Of a DNA stretch of 5,201 bases, positions 1 through 5,201 are shown piece by piece. The number at the start of each line of letters is the position of its first letter. Within the stretch, counting starts at the first letter, position 1. Under the pieces are notes generated by a model. It was not told the DNA's origin. It made no database searches and was given only the letters and a program-made list of their open reading frames with translations. Origin of the DNA: Clostridiales bacterium (GTDB lineage Bacteria > Bacillota > Clostridia > Oscillospirales > Oscillospiraceae); assembly GCA_019421975.1 (NCBI GenBank), contig JAHZEE010000094.1, positions 1 to 5,201 on the forward strand. Reading direction: 5' to 3'. The position numbers and the translations under genes were made by a program.

Positions 1-1
1 T

Positions 2-1407
<1,406 letters not shown>

Positions 1408-1411
<4 letters not shown>

Positions 1412-1436
1412 CGCGACGGGCAGAACATGATACAAT
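1408..1436 (+). promoter_or_regulatory. sigma-A promoter of tRNA-Leu
   Basis: TTGACG (1408-1413), a 17-base spacer, then TACAAT (1431-1436) preceded by TG one base upstream (extended -10, 1428-1429). Transcription would start near 1443, about seven bases before the tRNA 5' end. The first bases of the -35 box are the end of uvrB: the TGA stop is 1409-1411. Seen directly; activity is inferred from the near-consensus match and spacing. Confidence 0.8.
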
Positions 1437-1449
1437 AACGCCGATTCCC

Positions 1450-1536
1450 GCCGGTATGGCGGAATTGGCAGACGCCCGGGACTTAAAATCCCGTGGGAGT
1501 AATCCCGTACCGGTTCGATCCCGGTTACCGGCACCA
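1450..1536 (+). tRNA. tRNA-Leu (anticodon UAA), CCA encoded
   Basis: An 87-base class II tRNA decoding UUA (and UUG by wobble). Acceptor stem GCCGGTA (1450-1456) pairs with TACCGGC (1526-1532); discriminator A1533 is the leucine identity base; CCA is genomic (1534-1536). D stem GCG/CGC is at 1459-1461 and 1473-1475. Anticodon stem CGGGA/TCCCG is at 1477-1481 and 1489-1493, with loop CTTAAAA and anticodon TAA at 1484-1486. The long variable arm (1494-1508) forms GGGA/TCCC, as expected for leucine. T arm ACCGG-TTCGATC-CCGGT is at 1509-1525. All stems are fully paired, so it looks functional. It has its own promoter upstream and a terminator directly after the CCA. Confidence 0.98.
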
Positions 1537-1571
1537 AGGCCGGAGCAAGCAATGCTTGCTCCGGCCTTTTT
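1537..1571 (+). terminator. Rho-independent terminator of tRNA-Leu
   Basis: Perfect 14-bp GC-rich stem (1537-1550 with 1554-1567), three-base loop AAT, followed by a run of T to 1571. It starts on the base after CCA, so the primary transcript has almost no single-stranded trailer; A1536 of the CCA could even pair with T1568. Read on the minus strand it lacks a T-run, so it should act mainly in the plus direction. Confidence 0.93.
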
Positions 1572-1588
1572 GCATCTTTATAAAGCCT

Positions 1589-2083
1589 CTAAGCGGAAAT
1601 AACGCGCAGGCAGACGCCCTGCGCTTTGGCATATTCAATGGTATTGCGCGTTCCCCCGGCGGTTCCGTTGTAGACCGCGATCACCCGCGAGGCACGATTC
1701 ACCATCCACTCATTTCGGATCTGGAACGCAGCATAGGAGAATCGTGGCGTCAGAATCTTGGTGTAGTCCGACGCCTCGAGCACCATTTGGTAGCGCTTCT
1801 GCCAGTCCGCAGACCACTTTTTTTCAAATTCCGGATACGGAATCGCACAGACCAGGCGCAGATCCGGGTTCTCTTTCTTACGATCCGCAACAATCTGCCC
1901 AGCCCAGAGGTCGGTTCCTCTGGCCATCCCGGTGATAAAGGTGGTGAAGCCCTCTTTAATCGCCAGGTCTATCTCCTCTCTCAGATCCACCAGAATCTGC
2001 CCCGCATTCCTGCTGCACTTCTCCGGCCGGTGGCCGGTAAAGCAGCAGCGGTGCGCACGCAGCTGAAGCTCTTTTTCGCTCAT
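1589..2083 (-). CDS. DUF1273 / SLOG Rossmann-fold protein (YspA/YpsA-like)
   Basis: 164-residue cytoplasmic protein of the DUF1273 group in the SLOG (SMF/DprA-LOG) superfamily, small Rossmann-like proteins thought to bind nucleotide-type ligands; the biochemical role is not established. Motifs: CCFTGHRPEK at residues 13-22; ITGMARGTD at 50-58, the glycine-rich loop after a beta-strand; IPYPEFEKKW at 81-90; RNEWMV at 123-128; and the second glycine loop NGTAGGTRNTIEYAK at 139-153. Length fits the family and the fold looks complete. Start chosen at 2083 because AAAGGG lies ten bases upstream; an in-frame ATG at 2122 exists but has no ribosome site and adds residues that do not look like family sequence. 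The gene is divergent from the XRE regulator and convergent on tRNA-Leu, with only 17 bases to the tRNA terminator. GC content is visibly lower than in uvrB, suggesting an acquired gene. Family call confident; function unknown. Confidence 0.9.
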   Translation of the reverse strand: MSEKELQLRAHRCCFTGHRPEKCSRNAGQILVDLREEIDLAIKEGFTTFITGMARGTDLWAGQIVADRKKENPDLRLVCAIPYPEFEKKWSADWQKRYQMVLEASDYTKILTPRFSYAAFQIRNEWMVNRASRVIAVYNGTAGGTRNTIEYAKAQGVCLRVISA

Positions 2084-2204
2084 TGTCACACATCCCTTTG
2101 CCCATAATTCCTTCAAGGGCATCGGCTTTTGTCACAAAAAGCGTTCCTCAAATGTCCATTTTTTCCAATTCAATCCGATCTTTTGAAAAATCTTCCTATT
2201 TATG

Positions 2205-2233
2205 ATTTTATCGTAATTCTTATACGCTTTTAA
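2205..2233 (-). promoter_or_regulatory. Candidate sigma-A promoter for the DUF1273 gene
   Basis: On the minus strand TTAAAA (2233-2228), 17-base spacer, TAAAAT (2210-2205). This gives a start near 2198 and a 5' leader of about 115 bases. The -10 matches five of six consensus bases and the -35 four of six. The surrounding DNA is AT-rich, so a chance match is possible. Confidence 0.4.
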
Positions 2234-2252
2234 TTATTATTGGGAATAATAA
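2234..2252 (+). promoter_or_regulatory. Palindrome upstream of the XRE gene, candidate operator
   Basis: TTATTATT (2234-2241), GGG, AATAATAA (2245-2252): perfect 8-bp arms around a 3-base centre, with one further complementary pair outside (A2232/T2254). It lies just upstream of the helix-turn-helix gene and next to the -35 of the divergent DUF1273 promoter candidate. XRE regulators commonly bind such dyads and control themselves; binding here is inference. It has no T-run and very weak base pairs, so a terminator is unlikely. Confidence 0.45.
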
Positions 2253-2284
2253 ATTGAAGTAAGATGAACTTGATGGTGATGAAC

Positions 2285-2590
2285 ATGATTGATATTCTTG
2301 GCCGAATTAGTACGCTCAGGATGGAACGGAACTGGACGGAGTATCAGTTGGCAGTGCGCGCTGAACTTCCGCAGACCACAATTTCCTCATGGTACTGCAG
2401 GAAGATGCTCCCCTCAATCGGCTCGATTGAGAAGCTGTGCAATGCCTTCAATCTCACCCTGTCCCAGTTCTTCTCCGAAGACGGCGAGCCGGTAGAATTG
2501 CAACCAGATCAGCAATTATTACTGGACAAATGGGCCGCTCTGACAGAGCCGCAGAAAGCCGCAATTTTACAGCTGTTGCAGGCACTTTAA
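2285..2590 (+). CDS. XRE-family helix-turn-helix transcriptional regulator
   Basis: About 101-residue DNA-binding protein (MIDILGRISTLRMERNW...). Residues 3-62 form a Cro/C1 (HTH_3) domain: helix 1 ILGRISTLRMERNW, helix 2 TEYQLAVRAEL, recognition helix PQTTISSWYCR, then PSIGSIEKLCNAFNLTLSQFF, the hallmark end of the family. The C-terminal tail (QPDQQLLLDKWAALTEPQKAAILQLLQAL) is an amphipathic helix pair, often a dimerisation or partner surface in small XRE proteins. Start chosen at 2285 because GGTGATG lies a few bases upstream and homologous proteins usually begin a few residues before the first helix; in-frame ATGs at 2264, 2273 and 2279 are alternatives (2264 would give 108 residues, but only AAGTAAG precedes it). 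It is divergent from the DUF1273 gene, with a palindrome in the shared spacer, which suggests it controls itself and perhaps that neighbour. GC is lower than in the flanking housekeeping genes. Confidence 0.88.
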   Translation: MIDILGRISTLRMERNWTEYQLAVRAELPQTTISSWYCRKMLPSIGSIEKLCNAFNLTLSQFFSEDGEPVELQPDQQLLLDKWAALTEPQKAAILQLLQAL

Positions 2591-2673
2591 AGCCGTGCTC
2601 TTTTGGTTACGCCCATTCTAGCAAAGTAAAAACGCGAAAATTGTCGAACCCTGTCGGATTCCGTTAAAATCAG

Positions 2674-2720
2674 AAAAAACAGCAGTTCGGCCGTTTCAGG
2701 TCCGCTGCTGTTTTGTCCTT
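2674..2720 (+). terminator. Rho-independent terminator after the XRE gene
   Basis: AAAACAGCAG (2676-2685) pairs with CTGCTGTTTT (2705-2714), extended across a two-base bulge by CGG/CCG (2688-2690 with 2702-2704), followed by T-rich sequence. The A-run on the left arm mirrors the T-run, so it could also work on the minus strand. It lies about 85 bases after the XRE stop. Confidence 0.75.
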
Positions 2721-2748
2721 TTCTGGAGATATTCCGTTCCATCCCATC

Positions 2749-2773
2749 ACAAGCAAACAACTTGCTTGTTTTT
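2749..2773 (+). terminator. Second, weaker terminator hairpin
   Basis: ACAAGCAA (2749-2756) pairs perfectly with TTGCTTGT (2762-2769) around loop ACAAC, followed by TTTT and then C. Only three of eight pairs are GC, so it is weaker than the one 30 bases upstream. It probably backs up that terminator and insulates the MATE gene from read-through. Confidence 0.6.
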
Positions 2774-2810
2774 CTTAAAACTTTGCCTGAAAACTTGGCA
2801 GATTTGACCC

Positions 2811-2839
2811 TTGCAAATTCCAGACAACAAGATTACACT
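2811..2839 (+). promoter_or_regulatory. Candidate sigma-A promoter of the MATE gene
   Basis: TTGCAA (2811-2816), 17-base spacer, TACACT (2834-2839); each box matches four of six consensus bases. The start would be near 2846, about 45 bases before the ATG. An imperfect dyad AAGGCC-CTA-GGTCTT (2840-2854, one G:T step) covers the predicted start, where a repressor could sit. Moderate match only. Confidence 0.45.
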
Positions 2840-2892
2840 AAGGCCCTAGGTCTTTATGCAATCTTAATGCAGTGGACAGGGGGCCAATTTTT

Positions 2893-4296
2893 ATGGCAAA
2901 AACAACGATGCGAGACCTGACGAGTGGGCCGCCCATGCGGCTGATTCTGGGATTTCTGCTGCCCATGCTGTTCGGACTTCTGTTCCAGCAGTTTTACAAC
3001 ATGGTTGACACCATTGTCGTGGGCAAGTGCCTGGGCGTGGACGCCCTGGCCGGGGTGGGCTCTACCACCTCGATCAACTTCCTGGTCATCGGCTTCTGCA
3101 CGGGTGTCTGCAGCGGCTTCTCCATCCCGGTGGCACAGAAATTCGGCCAGCGGGACTACGACGCCATGCGGAAATATGTCGGCAACATTCTGTGGCTCAC
3201 AGTGATTTTGGCGGTCGTTTTAACAGCGGCCACCTGTCTTTTGTGCGCCCAAATTCTCCGATGGATGAACACCTCAGAGGACATCTTCCCCTATGCCTAC
3301 AACTATATCTTCCTGATCTTTCTGGGGCTGCCCGCCACCTTTCTGTACAACACGCTCTCCGGCCTCATCCGGGCGCTGGGCGATTCCAAAACGCCCCTGC
3401 TGTTTCTGCTGCTCTCGTCTGCGCTCAACATCGTTCTGGACATTCTCTCCGTGACGGTGCTGCAGATGGGTGTGGCCGGCCCCGGCGCGGCGACGGTGGT
3501 CTCCCAGCTCATCTCGGGCCTGCTGTGCCTTCTGTATGTGAAAAAGCGCTTTGAGCTGCTCCACCCGGCCCGCCGGGATCTGCGCCTGGACGGCGGCTAT
3601 GTCCGCCGGCTGCTGCTCATGGGGCTGCCCATGGGCCTGCAGTACTCCATCACGGCCATCGGCAGCATTGTGCTCCAGTCGGCCGTCAACACGCTGGGCA
3701 CGGTCTATGTGGCCTCCATGACCGCCGGCAGCAAGGTCAGCCTCTTCTTCTGCTGCCCCTTCGACGCCATGGGCGCGACGATGGCCACCTATGCCGGCCA
3801 GAACGCCGGCGCGGGCAAGCTCGAGCGCATCCACAAGGGCGTGCGGGACTGTATGCTTTTGGGCGCCATCTACGCGGTGCTGGCCTGCGCCTTCCTGTGG
3901 CTGTTCGGCGATGCGCTGGCCAACCTGTTCCTGGACACCAGCGCGCCGGAGCAGATCAGCGCCATCCGCTCCAACGCCCACCTGTTTTTGATCGGCAACA
4001 GCCTGTTCTACATCCCGCTGGCCGCCGTCAATGTCTTCCGCTTTACCATCCAGGGGCTGAGCTTTTCCATGCTGGCAGTCTTTGCCGGTGTCTTTGAGAT
4101 GGTGGCGCGCAGCGTCATGGGCTTCTGCCTGGTCCCGGTGCTGGGCTACCCCGCGGTCTGCTTCGCCTCTCCCACCGCCTGGATCGCCGCCGATCTGTTC
4201 CTGATCCCCTGCTACTGCTATGTCCTGCGCCGGCTCAAATCCCACCTCAAAGACGCCGCGCCGGCACTGGAGGAGCAGCCTGCCCGCCAGTTGTAA
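2893..4296 (+). CDS. MATE-family efflux transporter
   Basis: 467-residue inner-membrane exporter of the multidrug and toxic compound extrusion family, which uses a Na+ or H+ gradient to expel organic cations or drugs; the substrate cannot be read from sequence. The N-terminus DLTSGP (residues 8-13) followed by LLPMLFGLLFQQFYNMVDTIVVG is the family signature, with the conserved aspartate at D39. PVAQKFGQRDYDAMRKYVG follows in the loop after the second helix, and RALGDSKTP is at 160-168. The second six-helix repeat begins near residue 237 (VRRLLLMGLPMGLQYSI...) and mirrors the first. About twelve hydrophobic segments and a length of 450-470 fit the family. Start chosen at ATG 2893 because AGGGGG lies nine bases upstream; an in-frame GTG at 2872 would overlap that ribosome site. 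No sharp terminator follows, so some read-through into the next gene is possible. GC-rich like uvrB. Confidence 0.95.
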   Translation: MAKTTMRDLTSGPPMRLILGFLLPMLFGLLFQQFYNMVDTIVVGKCLGVDALAGVGSTTSINFLVIGFCTGVCSGFSIPVAQKFGQRDYDAMRKYVGNILWLTVILAVVLTAATCLLCAQILRWMNTSEDIFPYAYNYIFLIFLGLPATFLYNTLSGLIRALGDSKTPLLFLLLSSALNIVLDILSVTVLQMGVAGPGAATVVSQLISGLLCLLYVKKRFELLHPARRDLRLDGGYVRRLLLMGLPMGLQYSITAIGSIVLQSAVNTLGTVYVASMTAGSKVSLFFCCPFDAMGATMATYAGQNAGAGKLERIHKGVRDCMLLGAIYAVLACAFLWLFGDALANLFLDTSAPEQISAIRSNAHLFLIGNSLFYIPLAAVNVFRFTIQGLSFSMLAVFAGVFEMVARSVMGFCLVPVLGYPAVCFASPTAWIAADLFLIPCYCYVLRRLKSHLKDAAPALEEQPARQL

Positions 4297-4301
4297 AAAA
4301 A

Positions 4302-4343
4302 CTTTGAAATCTTTGAAACCTTTTTGGGGCTTCGCGCGTCTAA
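4302..4343 (+). promoter_or_regulatory. ECF-sigma-type promoter with duplicated -35 sequence
   Basis: TGAAAC (4314-4319), 17-base spacer beginning C-TTTTT, then CGTCTAA (4337-4343). This is the arrangement of Firmicutes extracytoplasmic-function sigma promoters (TGAAAC, 16-17 bases, CGTC for the SigM/SigX type; T-run after the -35). Start would be near 4350, about 25 bases before the GTG of the next gene. The octamer CTTTGAAA occurs twice in tandem with period nine (4302 and 4311); only the second copy has the right distance to the -10. No sigma-A boxes of comparable quality are seen. Confidence 0.7.
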
Positions 4344-4375
4344 GAGGATAGAAACTTTTTGAGGGAGGGAACGGT

Positions 4376-4870
4376 GTGAAACATCGAAGACAAGTTTACT
4401 CTCTGGCCCTGTGCTGTATTCTGAGCGCGTGTCTGCTCACCTGGTGGTTCACCCCGGTCCTGGCCCTGCAGACGGCCTGCGACCAGATCGCCTCCGTGGA
4501 GGTCACAAACCAGCTCACCGGCCACAGCTTTACTCTGCGCTCGCAGCAGACCGTCTCCCACATCACCCGCAACCTGTCCTCTCACCGGGTCGTCCGCTCC
4601 CATCTGGCCGGCGCGCAGGACTGCTCTGTGTATCAGCTGGTCTTCCGCGACCAAAGCGGGCAGGCGCGCGAGAAGCTCTACCTCAACCATATGGGCTCTT
4701 TGCGCCGCGGCTCCCTGTTCTACTACGACAGCAGCAGCAGTCTCTGCTTTGACTATCTGACCAGTCTGGAATCAGCGCTCTTCGGCACCGCCGTGCCCCC
4801 CGGCAGCGTGGGCGACAAGCCCCAGCCCTGGGAGCTGGACCGCCGCGCAGCTTATCAGCCGCCCCACTGA
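4376..4870 (+). CDS. Exported or lipid-anchored protein of unknown function
   Basis: 164 residues; I do not recognise the family with confidence. GTG start at 4376, set by a strong GGGAGGGA ribosome site five to six bases upstream. The N-terminus MKHRRQ plus hydrophobic stretch is an export signal. LSAC at residues 16-19 fits a lipobox (Cys19 would be lipidated), but hydrophobic sequence continues to residue 30 and VLA-LQ could be an ordinary signal-peptidase site or the helix an anchor. The body begins QIASVEVTNQLTGHSFTL, then a helix-like QQTVSHITRNLSSH and later strands (VYQLVFRDQSGQAREKLYLNHMGSL, GSLFYYDSSSSLCFDYL). This pattern of a strand, TG turn, strand and an index-like helix resembles small secreted Clostridia proteins of DUF5301-like type, which is a guess. 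It sits behind an ECF-type promoter, suggesting an envelope-stress role (inference), and its stop codon lies in the loop of its own terminator. Confidence 0.75.
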   Translation: MKHRRQVYSLALCCILSACLLTWWFTPVLALQTACDQIASVEVTNQLTGHSFTLRSQQTVSHITRNLSSHRVVRSHLAGAQDCSVYQLVFRDQSGQAREKLYLNHMGSLRRGSLFYYDSSSSLCFDYLTSLESALFGTAVPPGSVGDKPQPWELDRRAAYQPPH

Positions 4871-4886
4871 GGGGCGGCTTTCTTTT
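4858..4886 (+). terminator. Rho-independent terminator overlapping the gene's 3' end
   Basis: GCCGCCCC (4858-4865) pairs perfectly with GGGGCGGC (4871-4878), plus A4857-T4879, around a five-base loop ACTGA, followed by TTTCTTTT. The last codons of the exported-protein gene form the left arm and its TGA stop (4868-4870) is in the loop. Confidence 0.92.
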
Positions 4887-4897
4887 ATGCTTCAAAT

Positions 4898-4907
4898 GTG
4901 GTATAAT
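4898..4907 (+). promoter_or_regulatory. Extended -10 promoter of the MBL-fold gene
   Basis: Perfect TATAAT (4902-4907) preceded by TGG, so TG sits at the extended -10 position (4899-4900). Seventeen bases upstream is only TTTCTT (4879-4884), a poor -35 that coincides with the preceding terminator's T-run. The start is expected near 4914, giving a leader of about 25 bases. Confidence 0.75.
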
Positions 4908-4938
4908 ACAATCATTCTTTTACAAAGGAGCTGATTCC

Positions 4939-5201
4939 ATGAAGCTGACCTTCCTGGGTGCCACCCATGAGGTGACCGGCAGCTGCACCATGATCGAGGT
5001 CTGCGGCAAGTATGGCCTCATCGACTGCGGCATGGAGCAGGGCAAGGATATCTTTGAGAACCAGGAGATCCCCGTCAATCCGGCCGAGATCGACTTTGTC
5101 CTGCTGACCCACGCCCACATTGACCACTCCGGAAAGCTGCCGCTGCTGTATAAAAACGGCTTTCGCGGCCCCATCTACGCCACGGACGCCACCTGCAGCC
5201 T
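4939..5201 (+). CDS. Beta-CASP metallo-beta-lactamase-fold RNase-like protein, 3'-truncated
   Basis: First 87 residues of a metallo-hydrolase of the COG1236 (YSH1/CPSF-like) type, which in bacteria resembles RNA exonucleases/endonucleases acting in the cytoplasm; the actual substrate is unknown. ATG 4939 follows AAAGGAG eight bases upstream. The N-terminus MKLTFLGATHEVTGSCTMIEV contains the family hallmark GAxxxVTGSC (residues 7-16); LIDCGMEQG (27-35) is the conserved strand and turn; the zinc-binding HxHxDH motif is THAHIDHSGKLP at 57-68 (His58, His60, Asp62, His63). This motif set, with HIDHSGKLP rather than a lactamase-type HxHxDH context, marks the RNA-processing branch. The beta-CASP and RMMBL domains that would confirm this lie past the window edge. 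The gene has its own promoter and follows a strong terminator, so it is independent of its upstream neighbour. Confidence 0.93.
   Translation, partial: MKLTFLGATHEVTGSCTMIEVCGKYGLIDCGMEQGKDIFENQEIPVNPAEIDFVLLTHAHIDHSGKLPLLYKNGFRGPIYATDATCS

Larger units (their letters stand above)
2591..2892. other. Gap without a gene: two hairpin terminators and the MATE promoter
   Basis: About 300 bases between the XRE stop and the MATE start. The first part (2591-2670) shows no start codon with a ribosome site and no family-like peptide in any frame; then come a terminator at 2674-2720, a second at 2749-2773, and promoter elements at 2811-2839. I recognise no riboswitch core, tRNA or mobile-element end here. 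Confidence 0.6.

Noticed and set aside
1493..2107. 204-residue plus-strand open frame starting inside tRNA-Leu
   Set aside because: It starts in the tRNA, is antisense to the recognisable DUF1273 gene and shows no family-like sequence.
1450..2892. Integrated element using tRNA-Leu as attachment site
   Set aside because: I looked for a second copy of the tRNA 3' end (ending TACCGGCACCA) downstream and for an integrase; neither is present in the window. Lower GC alone is not enough.
2674..2892. Riboswitch upstream of the MATE gene
   Set aside because: No conserved core of guanidine, PRPP or other known MATE-linked riboswitches was recognised, and the hairpins lie upstream of the likely promoter.
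3274..4245. Long 323-residue minus-strand open frame
   Set aside because: It is antisense to the MATE gene; its composition (Gln, Gly, His, Ala, Arg rich without hydrophobic core) is the typical shadow of a GC-rich membrane-protein gene.
4340..4690. 116-residue minus-strand frame over the exported-protein gene, and similar minus frames at 4683-4895 and 4912-5174
   Set aside because: The opposite strand has good ribosome sites and recognisable signal or MBL motifs; these are shadows.

Overview
The window looks like chromosomal DNA from a GC-rich, low-copy-tRNA member of the Firmicutes, most likely a gut-type Clostridia (Oscillospirales-like). The reasons are: strong AGGAGG-like ribosome sites, sigma-A promoters, short GC hairpin plus T-run terminators, a CCA-encoding tRNA, a Bacillus-type ECF promoter, and protein families (DUF1273/SLOG, DinF-like MATE) common in that group. 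The taxon is an inference; no species marker is present.

Layout from left to right: (1) the C-terminal two thirds of uvrB (ends 1411), the nucleotide-excision-repair helicase subunit; (2) a compact tRNA-Leu(UAA) unit whose promoter -35 box contains the uvrB stop codon and whose terminator starts at the base after CCA (1408-1571); (3) a divergent accessory pair, a minus-strand DUF1273/SLOG-fold protein (1589-2083) and a plus-strand XRE-type helix-turn-helix regulator (2285-2590), separated by a very AT-rich spacer with a near-perfect palindrome beside the regulator; (4) a 300-base gap without a convincing gene, holding two terminator hairpins and the promoter of the next gene; (5) a MATE-family multidrug/organic-cation exporter (2893-4296); (6) an unrecognised exported or lipid-anchored protein (4376-4870) behind an excellent ECF-sigma promoter match; (7) the beginning of a beta-CASP metallo-beta-lactamase-fold RNase-like protein (4939 to the window end), driven by its own extended -10 promoter.

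The genes are mostly separate transcription units rather than one operon: nearly every gene has its own promoter and terminator signal. uvrB, the tRNA, MATE and MBL genes are ordinary housekeeping or transport genes. The parts that look accessory are the SLOG/XRE pair (visibly lower GC than uvrB and MATE, next to a tRNA gene) and the ECF-linked exported protein. I found no CRISPR array, insertion sequence, integrase or duplicated attachment site. I cannot claim a new system; the most testable leads are the ECF-controlled envelope protein and the SLOG/XRE divergent pair with its candidate operator.
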